Positions 53,210-60,827 of a stretch of DNA of 64,000 bases are shown here, one piece after another. A program made the position numbers and the translations under genes. Source of the stretch: Candidatus Tiddalikarchaeum anstoanum (GTDB taxonomy: Archaea; Nanobdellota; Nanobdellia; Tiddalikarchaeales; Tiddalikarchaeaceae); the NCBI GenBank assembly GCA_902385255.1, contig CABMEV010000003.1:128813-192812 (forward strand), in the 5' to 3' direction. Position 1 is the stretch's first letter, and each line of letters starts with the position of its first letter. The notes under the pieces were generated by a model. The model was not told where the DNA came from and searched no databases. It worked only from the letters and a program-made list of their open reading frames with translations.

Positions 53210-54483
53210 CTTGTAACAACATTCCTGCAAATCTTGGCTCCAGGAGGTATCCTGACATTTGAGCCAATAAGTATTCCCGGCTGTCCGAGACTTGCATTTA
53301 TTCCAATTTTTACATTATTCCCCATGAATACACCCAATTTTGCTTTGCCAGTATCCTCTAACACGCCTTTCTTTTCAATGAACATCTTAATGTTCTTTCT
53401 GTCATGCCTGGTGTTTGCGACTTTGCTGCCTGCACCGAAGTTGCAGTCTTCACCAATGTATGAATCTCCTATATAGTTAAAGTGCGGCGCATTAGTCCTG
53501 AGACCTAAAGTGCTGTCTTTAATCTCGCTGAAACTTACATTATTATCTCCCGATAATACACTGGTCTCCCTTAGCACGCTGTTTTTCACCTTGCAGTTTG
53601 GACCTATGTAAACATTTCCGAATATGAGGGTCGCGCCGAGAATTACGCTGCCTTCTTCTACAATGATTAATCCATTACCAGGGTAGCATTCGACGTTTTT
53701 GCTTATTGTGACATTCTTGTCTACATAAATTCCTTCAGCGTATTCTTTGTACTTTTTCATGTCATTAAATTTCCTGAAATTGTCAAAGAAGTATTTTGTT
53801 AAATCTAATATCTGGTAAGGTTTTCCCATATCAAACCAAGTCTTTAACTTATGAAGAACCAAGTCATCATCGTCTGCTAATTGGCTTATTGAATCAGTCA
53901 CGTAGAATTCGCCGTTCTCATGAGGCTTTAAATTGTTTAACATCTTGAAAATTCCAGGTTTTAACAGATATATCCCTGCATTTATGATATTGCTTGATGC
54001 TTTTTTCGGCTTCTCAACGAGGCTTTGGACTTTGCTGCCCTTGTGCTCTATCACTCCGTACGCTTCAGGATTAGTGACCTCAAAGCCGCCTATTACGCAC
54101 TTTTTGCATTCATTAAAAATTTCCAATATTTTTTTAATGTCTTCCCTGTCATAATGGTTGTCGCCCATAAGTCCAAGAAAAGGCTCGTTTATCAGGTTGC
54201 TTACTCTGTTAAACGCGTCGCCAGTCCCTAACGTGTCTGGCTGTATGGTATAGTTAAGATTAACATCATATTTTTCCTGCATTTCTTTTTTGAATTTTTC
54301 AAACAAGTCATCGAAAGATTTGCCTTTAACTATGATTATATCCTTAATGCCTGAATATACTAATTCAATAATCTGGTATTCCAGGAAGTATTTGTTTATT
54401 ATGCGGACTAATGGTTTTGGAGTATTCTCAGATAACGGCCAAAAACGTGTTCCTTCGCCTGCTGCTAAAATTACTGCTTTCAT
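53206..54483 (-). CDS. GlmU-like sugar-1-phosphate nucleotidyltransferase/acetyltransferase
   Basis: A 425-residue protein. The N-terminal domain (about 1-230) has the nucleotide-binding motif ILAAGEGTRFWPLSENTPKPL and DTLGTGDAF. The C-terminal half is a left-handed beta-helix of hexapeptide repeats (about 250-425; VDKNVTISKNVECYPG, IGPNCKVKNSVL, IGEDCNFGAGSKVANT). In archaea such enzymes make UDP-GlcNAc or dTDP/UDP-sugars for glycoconjugates. The sugar is inferred; the acetyltransferase activity depends on residues I cannot confirm. It serves envelope glycan synthesis. Confidence 0.88.
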   Translation of the reverse strand: MKAVILAAGEGTRFWPLSENTPKPLVRIINKYFLEYQIIELVYSGIKDIIIVKGKSFDDLFEKFKKEMQEKYDVNLNYTIQPDTLGTGDAFNRVSNLINEPFLGLMGDNHYDREDIKKILEIFNECKKCVIGGFEVTNPEAYGVIEHKGSKVQSLVEKPKKASSNIINAGIYLLKPGIFKMLNNLKPHENGEFYVTDSISQLADDDDLVLHKLKTWFDMGKPYQILDLTKYFFDNFRKFNDMKKYKEYAEGIYVDKNVTISKNVECYPGNGLIIVEEGSVILGATLIFGNVYIGPNCKVKNSVLRETSVLSGDNNVSFSEIKDSTLGLRTNAPHFNYIGDSYIGEDCNFGAGSKVANTRHDRKNIKMFIEKKGVLEDTGKAKLGVFMGNNVKIGINASLGQPGILIGSNVRIPPGAKICRNVVTS

Positions 54484-54638
54484 AAATATTAGTTTCCGAA
54501 CAACTTATTATTTAAAAACATGTTTTAAAACTAATTTTTAAGCCAAACTGCCATTTTAAGGCATTTAGACCCTGTTTCCAGCGGATATTAGCTTCTAGAA
54601 ATATTTAAAACTAAGAAACTGTTATAATTTTTTTTGTA

Positions 54639-55604
54639 ATGGTCTTGAGGAGGTTGCTTATAGAGAGCAAGGATTCTGTATGCATACGTGACGCGTTAAT
54701 ATTCGATACTCCTGAGAAGATAAAACCTCTTGTTTCAAAACTTGCATGGCGCATACTGACAGCGCTTCGTGAAAAACCATTATACCCTTTGCAGATTGCT
54801 AAGAAGCTTGAAGTTCACGAGCAGAAAGTTTACTATCACATAAACCGTTTGTTCAGGGCGGGTCTTGTTAAGATAGTCAAGTCTGAGGAGATTAAAGGCG
54901 CAGATGCCAAGTTTTACGCGCCGAGTAATCCTGTATTCGGAGTAGACTTAGGATATGGGGAGTACGTTTCAAAGAAGAACAGCGTCCAGATAAAGCCTTA
55001 CGTGCTTGACTTCTTTAAGGAGTTTAACAGGGAAGAATTCGACGGCCAGATAGTGGTAGGCAGCCCTGAAGCTCACGGCCCGTTAAACACTTGGGCTAAA
55101 GACGGGCACTACTCGAATTATATCTCATTTTTCCTTGGCAGTTTTATAAATTTTTCAAACAAGGATTTCATAACACTAGATATTAACGTTAAATCCAAAG
55201 AGAAATTTAATGAGAATTTCATACTGATTGGAGGGCCGGGTGTCAACGTCATGACTCTTGAATTCAACAAGTACTTGCCTATAACTTTTGATACTAAATT
55301 TGGAGGAGCTGCGCCGAGTGCCAGCTTTGGCAAAGGATTCATTTCAAAAAAGACCAATAAGGTTTACACTGATGAGAATGTCGGCGTTGTTGAAAAAATA
55401 AAGAATCCTTTGGACACTGAAAAAAGCATAATAGTCTGTGCAGGCATAACAAAGAGAGGCACTATGAGCGCTATCATAGCACTAACAAGGTATTACAACG
55501 AAGTCCTTAAGAATTACAAGTACGGCGAGGATTTTGGGTGTGTAGTGAAAGGTTCGGACATTAACGGCGACGGAGTAATAGACACAATTGAATTACTAGA
55601 GTGA
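54639..55604 (+). CDS. Winged-helix protein with S-layer-like C-terminal domain
   Basis: The 321-residue protein has a winged helix at about 30-95 (KLAWRILTALREKPLYPLQI, EQKVYYHINRLFRAGLV) and, after an extended linker, a domain reading ILIGGPGVNVMTLEF and IIVCAGITKRGTMSAIIAL, like the second domain of archaeal S-layer/glycoprotein families. DNA binding plus this domain is unusual. A role as regulator with a sensor domain is inferred. It overlaps the upstream region of pelota, so they share a transcript. Confidence 0.7.
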   Translation: MVLRRLLIESKDSVCIRDALIFDTPEKIKPLVSKLAWRILTALREKPLYPLQIAKKLEVHEQKVYYHINRLFRAGLVKIVKSEEIKGADAKFYAPSNPVFGVDLGYGEYVSKKNSVQIKPYVLDFFKEFNREEFDGQIVVGSPEAHGPLNTWAKDGHYSNYISFFLGSFINFSNKDFITLDINVKSKEKFNENFILIGGPGVNVMTLEFNKYLPITFDTKFGGAAPSASFGKGFISKKTNKVYTDENVGVVEKIKNPLDTEKSIIVCAGITKRGTMSAIIALTRYYNEVLKNYKYGEDFGCVVKGSDINGDGVIDTIELLE

Positions 55605-55612
55605 TTGAAATT

Positions 55613-56674
55613 ATGCGAGTATTAACTAATGATTCTAAACATGGGATTGTAAAAGTACATGTAGACAACAACAGCGACTTATGGTACTTAAGCCACATAT
55701 TGTCGAAAAATGATTTATTGTCAGGCTTCACTGAGAGAAGGATAGAAGTGAATGAGAAAGAGGGTGAGAGAAAAACATTATTTTTGAAGATAGAAGTTGA
55801 AAAAGTTGACTTTTTGGAATTCGCAGACGTCCTCAGGGTTAATGGCAAGGTAAGGGAGTCAGGGGATGATAGGGTGCCTCTTGGAAGCTACCACTCTTTC
55901 AGCATAGGAGCTGGAGATGAGGTAATAATAGAGAAGGAGTGGAAGACAATTGACCGCGAATACCTTGAACGAAGCCAGAGAAAGAGCAACGAAACTGACG
56001 TACTGCTCGTTTCATGCGACTTTGGTGATGCAACATTCGCAGTATACCACGATTACGGGATTGAGTACATAGGGAGTCTGAGCGAGGAGTTGGGAGGAAA
56101 GAAAGAATTAAAGAGTTACGAGACTAATCGTGAAAAATTCTTAAAAATGCTTCTTGAAAAAATAGAAACTGCCGCAATGAACAGGAAGATAAAGACAGTG
56201 CTTGTTGGCGGTGCCAGTATGATTACGGATAATTTGAAGAACATGCTAAAAGATTACGCGTACTTGAGGGATAAGACTACTTTTTCAAAGATAAGTTATT
56301 CGGAGAAGAACGGCATAAACGAGCTCGTCAGAAAAGGCGATGTTGAAAAAGTCATACAAGGAACGGTTTACTCAGAACAGGTTGTAATAGTCGACAAACT
56401 GCTTGAACAAATATCAAAAGAAGGGCTTGCAGTGTACGCTTATCCTGAAGTAAAAATGGCAGTATTATCAGGAGCGGTGTCTCATATAATAATAACGACT
56501 AATTTTTTAAAAAAGTCAAAAGAGGAAGAGACATATAATGAAGTCGACGAGCTCCTAAATAAGACTGAAGAGGCAGGAGGGAAGATACACATTATAGATT
56601 CAAACACTGAACACGGCGAGATGGTTGATAAATTATCAGGAATTGCCGCAATTATCAGATACAAGATAAACTAA
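55613..56674 (+). CDS. pelA: Pelota (ribosome rescue factor)
   Basis: From ATG 55613 (MRVLTNDSKHG) the protein has 353 residues; a GTG four codons upstream is possible. The three eRF1-like domains are visible: 1-125 (Sm-like; NDLLSGFTERRIEVNEKEG), 126-250 (TDVLLVSCDFGDATFAVYHD) and 251-353. Unlike aRF1 the GGQ motif is absent, as expected. It rescues stalled ribosomes with aEF1A/ABCE1 in archaea. The preceding winged-helix gene overlaps or abuts its start. Confidence 0.95.
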   Translation: MRVLTNDSKHGIVKVHVDNNSDLWYLSHILSKNDLLSGFTERRIEVNEKEGERKTLFLKIEVEKVDFLEFADVLRVNGKVRESGDDRVPLGSYHSFSIGAGDEVIIEKEWKTIDREYLERSQRKSNETDVLLVSCDFGDATFAVYHDYGIEYIGSLSEELGGKKELKSYETNREKFLKMLLEKIETAAMNRKIKTVLVGGASMITDNLKNMLKDYAYLRDKTTFSKISYSEKNGINELVRKGDVEKVIQGTVYSEQVVIVDKLLEQISKEGLAVYAYPEVKMAVLSGAVSHIIITTNFLKKSKEEETYNEVDELLNKTEEAGGKIHIIDSNTEHGEMVDKLSGIAAIIRYKIN

Positions 56675-56712
56675 AAAAGTTTTTTATACCCAGACATTTA
56701 AAAAAATATTAG

Positions 56713-57486
56713 ATGGATTCGCTTGAAGATTTTGTTAAAATAAAGGAATACTCCGTTAAGAATTCAAAGATCATACTCAATAATCTTCTGCCAGTAATTA
56801 CTGCGGAATTAGAGAGGATACCTCCTAACAGAAGAATAAGGCAGTTAAACTATTTGCACCCAGAACTTAGTATTATATCAACACCAAGCCTTTGTTACAT
56901 TTATTATAACATCAACAAGAAGATTAGCCTTAACCTCTGCGCTTATTTTGAAACCGACGATGCTTTAACTAATAAGTGCAGCCTTGGAAAGACTGCAGAA
57001 ACCACTTGTACAGGCATTTATTATAACACTTGTTCATGGCATAATCTCGGCGGATTTATCAAGGAATTAACTGATTTCGAACTTAATGTCTACTTTAACA
57101 TTTGGCTTCTTAAAATTGCAAAAAGGTACGAGCCAAGCCGCATGATTCAGCACTTGGAGAAACACTTATTGGAAGAAAAATCAGATTATCATAACTGGGT
57201 TTCAAGCGCTGAGAACCTTTTATTAATAAGCAAAAAAGTGCCTAACTTGGACTTGAATTTGGACTTAATTAAAAAATATGAATTAATAGTCTCGGAGTAC
57301 AAGTCTAAAAATAGTATAAGTGTCATGGATAAGATGAATCTTTTATTAAGGCATTACCAGAATCATTTTGATACGGCAACACCTCTTCCCTTAAGCAGGG
57401 AGTATATCAAGGATTTCAAAGCATTATGCGCCAAGATAGTTAAAGAAAATATTGATTTAGACAAATTCTTTCTTAGTGGCTTTTGA
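56713..57486 (+). CDS. Hypothetical protein
   Basis: A 257-residue soluble protein, probably alpha-helical at the ends and beta-rich in the middle, with five Cys (LCAYFETDDALTNKCSL, TTCTGIYYNTCSWHN). No family is recognised. The Cys cluster could hold metal. It lies between pelota and gatC, with its own weak promoter. Confidence 0.55.
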   Translation: MDSLEDFVKIKEYSVKNSKIILNNLLPVITAELERIPPNRRIRQLNYLHPELSIISTPSLCYIYYNINKKISLNLCAYFETDDALTNKCSLGKTAETTCTGIYYNTCSWHNLGGFIKELTDFELNVYFNIWLLKIAKRYEPSRMIQHLEKHLLEEKSDYHNWVSSAENLLLISKKVPNLDLNLDLIKKYELIVSEYKSKNSISVMDKMNLLLRHYQNHFDTATPLPLSREYIKDFKALCAKIVKENIDLDKFFLSGF

Positions 57487-57523
57487 TAACTTTTTTAAAC
57501 CCAGATAATTATCCTATTACTAA

Positions 57524-57805
57524 ATGATTGATAAGGATACTGTCAAACACGTTGCGGAAATAGCAAGGCTGAAGTTAAAGGATGAAGAACTTGAATTATT
57601 CGCCAAGCAGTTGAATGATATAGTTGATTATTTCAAAGTTTTGGACGAATTGAACGTTGAGAACGTAGAGCCTAGTTTTCATCCAGTAAGAACTGAGGAT
57701 GTGATGAGGGAAGACGGCGTTTCCGAATGCCTTGACAGGAAGAAAGTGCTCGAAATAGCATGTCATAAAGAAGGAGATTATTTCAAGGCTCCAAAGATTA
57801 TGTGA
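57524..57805 (+). CDS. gatC: Glutamyl/aspartyl-tRNA amidotransferase subunit C
   Basis: The 93-residue GatC has the family pattern: VKHVAEIARLKLKDEELELF at the start, LNDIVDYFKVLDELNVENVEP in the middle, PSFHPV and DVMREDGV, then APKIM at the end. GatC wraps around and stabilises the GatA-GatB pair. It opens a gatC-small ORF-gatA-gatB operon. In archaea that also have GatDE, GatCAB commonly serves Asn-tRNA formation; this is inferred. Confidence 0.95.
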   Translation: MIDKDTVKHVAEIARLKLKDEELELFAKQLNDIVDYFKVLDELNVENVEPSFHPVRTEDVMREDGVSECLDRKKVLEIACHKEGDYFKAPKIM

Positions 57806-57812
57806 AAAAAAT

Positions 57813-57983
57813 ATGGAATTCCTAAACAGCGTAACTGAACTAATGAATGATGAATTATCTCCAATGGAGGCTGATGATTCCGAAATCCCTTTCAACAATA
57901 TAGAAGATGAAGTGAGAATGGAAGTTGAGAAAGTTTTAAACTATTTCTTGCAGACTTATGGTGATTATAAAGTAGCGAGTTGA
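57813..57983 (+). CDS. Small acidic protein between gatC and gatA
   Basis: A 56-codon gene, ATG 57813 to TGA 57983: MEFLNSVTELMNDELSPMEA at the start, VRMEVEKVLNYFLQTYGDYK near the end. It is acidic and helical, with no family recognised. It starts 7 bp after the gatC stop and ends 11 bp before gatA, so it is probably a real, cotranscribed gene. Its two helices resemble a GatC half, so a fourth subunit or a decoy is conceivable; this is inference. Confidence 0.55.
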   Translation: MEFLNSVTELMNDELSPMEADDSEIPFNNIEDEVRMEVEKVLNYFLQTYGDYKVAS

Positions 57984-57994
57984 AGATATAAAAA

Positions 57995-59410
57995 ATGTTA
58001 AGCGTCCAAGAGCATGTAAATAATGTAAAAAAGAAAGATATCAAACTGGTTCCTTTTATCAGGGAAGTTTTAGAGAAGTGCAAAAAGTATAATTCTGATT
58101 ATAACTGTTTCGTAACAATAGATGACGAGGAGGCATTAAGGCAGGCGAAAATTGTTGAAGCAAACCCGAAAGGGCTACTTGCAGGCGTTCCGATAACTGT
58201 TAAGGATGCAATCTGCGTCAAGGACATCACGTGCACTGCAGGCAGTAAGATACTGCAGAATTACAAGCCTCCTTTCGACGCCACAGTCATAAAACGATTG
58301 AAGAATGAGGGTGCAATAATAATCGGGAAGACTACTCAGGACGAGTTCGGATTCGGCAGCTACTCGACTAATTCAGCGTACGGCATCCCGAAGAACCCTT
58401 TTGATAAGGCAAGAACTACAGGAGGAAGCAGCGGAGGAAGCGGATGCGTGACCCAGCTTGCTGATTTCCCCCACATAAGCATAGGAGAGTCGACAGGAGG
58501 AAGTATAAGCTGTCCTAGTTTCTTCTGCGGAGTTTTTGGACTAACACCAACCTACGGATTAGTGAGCCGTTACGGCCTCATAGATTACGCAAACAGTTTG
58601 GATAAGATTGGTCCAATTGCGAAGTCAACGATGGATGTAGCAACAGCATTGAACATAATATCAGGAAATGACAGTTTTGACCAGACATCCCTTAACCAGC
58701 CGAAGAAAGATTATACCAAGTTTAAAGATATCAAGAATTACAAGATAGGGCTGCCTAAGCAGTATTTTGAAAACATAAGCAAAAGCGTTGAAGTAAACGT
58801 CCGTAAAGCCATAGATACGCTGAAATCCTTGGGTGTTAAATTCGTAGACGTCAGCTTGGAGATGACTAAGTACGTAGTCCCTGCTTACTACTTGGTTGCT
58901 GTGAGCGAGGCTTCAACTAATCTTGCAAAACTTGACGGGTTAAGGTATGGTGCATCACTCCCTTTTGACGATTCTGAGAATTTCAATGATTATTACGGCA
59001 AGGTGAGAAGCACATTCTTCGGCGCTGAAGCGAAGAGGAGGATAATACTCGGAACTTTCACGCGTATGAGCGGTTACAGAAGCCAGTATTACTTGAAAGC
59101 TATGAAAGTTAGGACATTAATAATCAATGATTACAAGAAGGCTTTGAAGAACGTTGACTGCTTATTATCACCGACTATGATGTTCACAGCTCCAAGGTTT
59201 GATGAGATAACTAAGTTAGACCCATTGCAGGTTTACCAGAGCGACTTGTTAACTGTAGGACCTAACCTTGCAGGAATCCCTATGATTAACGTGCCTTGCG
59301 GCAAGGATGAGAAAGGACTCCCTGTCGGATTCCACGTGATGTCTGACCACTTGAATGAGGATAAGATATTGAATGTGAGCAGGGCGTATGAGGAGGCTGT
59401 TAAGAAGTGA
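57995..59410 (+). CDS. gatA: Glutamyl/aspartyl-tRNA amidotransferase subunit A
   Basis: The 471-residue amidase has the Ser-cisSer-Lys triad: K70 (PITVKDAI), the cis-Ser in TTGGSSGGSG (about 146) and the nucleophile in ESTGGSIS (about 170). The usual SDTGGSIR sequence here reads ESTGGSIS. It hydrolyses Gln and passes ammonia to GatB. The start M in MLSVQEHVNN is the only good one. It overlaps gatB by 4 bp (GTGA). Confidence 0.95.
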   Translation: MLSVQEHVNNVKKKDIKLVPFIREVLEKCKKYNSDYNCFVTIDDEEALRQAKIVEANPKGLLAGVPITVKDAICVKDITCTAGSKILQNYKPPFDATVIKRLKNEGAIIIGKTTQDEFGFGSYSTNSAYGIPKNPFDKARTTGGSSGGSGCVTQLADFPHISIGESTGGSISCPSFFCGVFGLTPTYGLVSRYGLIDYANSLDKIGPIAKSTMDVATALNIISGNDSFDQTSLNQPKKDYTKFKDIKNYKIGLPKQYFENISKSVEVNVRKAIDTLKSLGVKFVDVSLEMTKYVVPAYYLVAVSEASTNLAKLDGLRYGASLPFDDSENFNDYYGKVRSTFFGAEAKRRIILGTFTRMSGYRSQYYLKAMKVRTLIINDYKKALKNVDCLLSPTMMFTAPRFDEITKLDPLQVYQSDLLTVGPNLAGIPMINVPCGKDEKGLPVGFHVMSDHLNEDKILNVSRAYEEAVKK

Positions 59411-60822
59411 CTGACGACATTAAGTGCATAATAGGACTTGAGATTCACACTCAGATGAAGACTAAAAGCAAAATATTCTGCTCATGCCCTGTAACTGAAT
59501 CCGAGCCGAACACTAATGTATGCCCAATCTGTCTAGGCTACCCTGGCACTAAACCTATGCTTAACAAGAAAGTGCTCGAGAACGGCGTCAAGATTGCCAA
59601 GGCATTAAACTGCAATATCCCTCAGCACGTCTTCTTTTCCAGAAAGAGTTATTTCTACCCTGACATGACTAAGAATTTCCAGATAACACAGTACGAGATC
59701 CCAATAGGTTTAAACGGCAACTTAAGCATTCCATGGGAAGGGAAGAGTATTAAGATTAGAATTAAAAGGGCGCATATTGAGGAAGACCCAGGACGATTAG
59801 AGCACGTCGGAGGGGATATAACTAACAGCAAGTATACTTTGGTTGATTACAACCGTGCAGGTATCCCTCTTATTGAGATAGTTACGGAGCCTGACTTCAC
59901 TAATCCTGAACAAGCAGGAGTCTTCTTGAAAAAATTAAGGGCAATACTTGAGCACTTGGATGTTTACGATTCTGACATGATTATGAAAGCTGACGCTAAC
60001 ATCAGCATACAGGGAGGAGCCAGGGTTGAGGTGAAGAATATTACAGGATTCCACAACATTATGAAAGCCTTGGAGTACGAGTATAACAGGCAGAGAATCA
60101 TGGCAAAGCAGGGTAATTTTGTAAAATTACAGGAGACTAGGGCTTACAGTGAAGGAAGCAAGACTACGAAACAGCTTCGTCTGAAAGAGTCCGAGGCTGA
60201 TTACGGATACATATTCGAACCTGACTTGTCTTGGCAGAACATGAACACTGACAGGCTATCAATCATATTCAAAACCATGAATGAATTACCTGATGAAAGG
60301 ATTGAAAGATTCAGGAAAGAATATAATTTAACACCTGAGATTAGCACGGTTTTAATCTATACTGATAAGGCATTAGCTGACTTCTTCGAAACTTGTGCAA
60401 AGAAAGTCAAGGATAAAGTATTACTTGCGAACTGGGTCACTACTCACTTATTAAAATGCCTGAATTATAATGATGTCTCAATTTCAAAAAGCAAATTAAG
60501 TCCTGAGAATTTCTCAAAGTTCGTAATAATGCTTGAGAATGGCGAGCTTAACGAACGATTAGGCAAGGAATTAATCAAGGAATTAGTCAGTACAGGGAAA
60601 GACGTGAAGAAGTTAATGAGTGAGAAGAATATTAGTGTTATCAGCGACGCAGATATTGAATCAGGAATAGTTGAAGTTTTGAAGAAGAATGAGAAAGCAG
60701 TAGTTGATTACAAGGCTGGAAAAGTCGAGTCATTCACGTTCCTCCTAGGTGAAGTATTGAAGAAAATAAAATACCAGGCTGACGTTCAAAAAGTCAAGAA
60801 CTTATTAGAAAAGAAACTGTAA
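59407..60822 (+). CDS. gatB: Glutamyl/aspartyl-tRNA amidotransferase subunit B
   Basis: A 471-residue protein. The cradle domain has GLEIHTQMKTKSKIFCSCPV with the zinc-binding CxC...CPICLGYPG region, RKSYFYPDMTKNFQITQY (kinase site), HIEEDPGRLEH and DYNRAGIPLIEIVTEPD; the C-terminal YqeY-like tail (about 320-471) contacts tRNA. The start is GTG 59407, overlapping gatA by 4 bp. It phosphorylates and amidates the misacylated aminoacyl-tRNA. Confidence 0.96.
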   Translation: MTDDIKCIIGLEIHTQMKTKSKIFCSCPVTESEPNTNVCPICLGYPGTKPMLNKKVLENGVKIAKALNCNIPQHVFFSRKSYFYPDMTKNFQITQYEIPIGLNGNLSIPWEGKSIKIRIKRAHIEEDPGRLEHVGGDITNSKYTLVDYNRAGIPLIEIVTEPDFTNPEQAGVFLKKLRAILEHLDVYDSDMIMKADANISIQGGARVEVKNITGFHNIMKALEYEYNRQRIMAKQGNFVKLQETRAYSEGSKTTKQLRLKESEADYGYIFEPDLSWQNMNTDRLSIIFKTMNELPDERIERFRKEYNLTPEISTVLIYTDKALADFFETCAKKVKDKVLLANWVTTHLLKCLNYNDVSISKSKLSPENFSKFVIMLENGELNERLGKELIKELVSTGKDVKKLMSEKNISVISDADIESGIVEVLKKNEKAVVDYKAGKVESFTFLLGEVLKKIKYQADVQKVKNLLEKKL

Positions 60823-60827
60823 AAAAA

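Noticed and set aside
57995-59410. GatA as catalytically impaired because SDTGGSIR reads ESTGGSIS
   Set aside because: The Ser-cisSer-Lys residues themselves are present, and I believe this variant is common in archaeal GatA, so I do not treat it as a defect.
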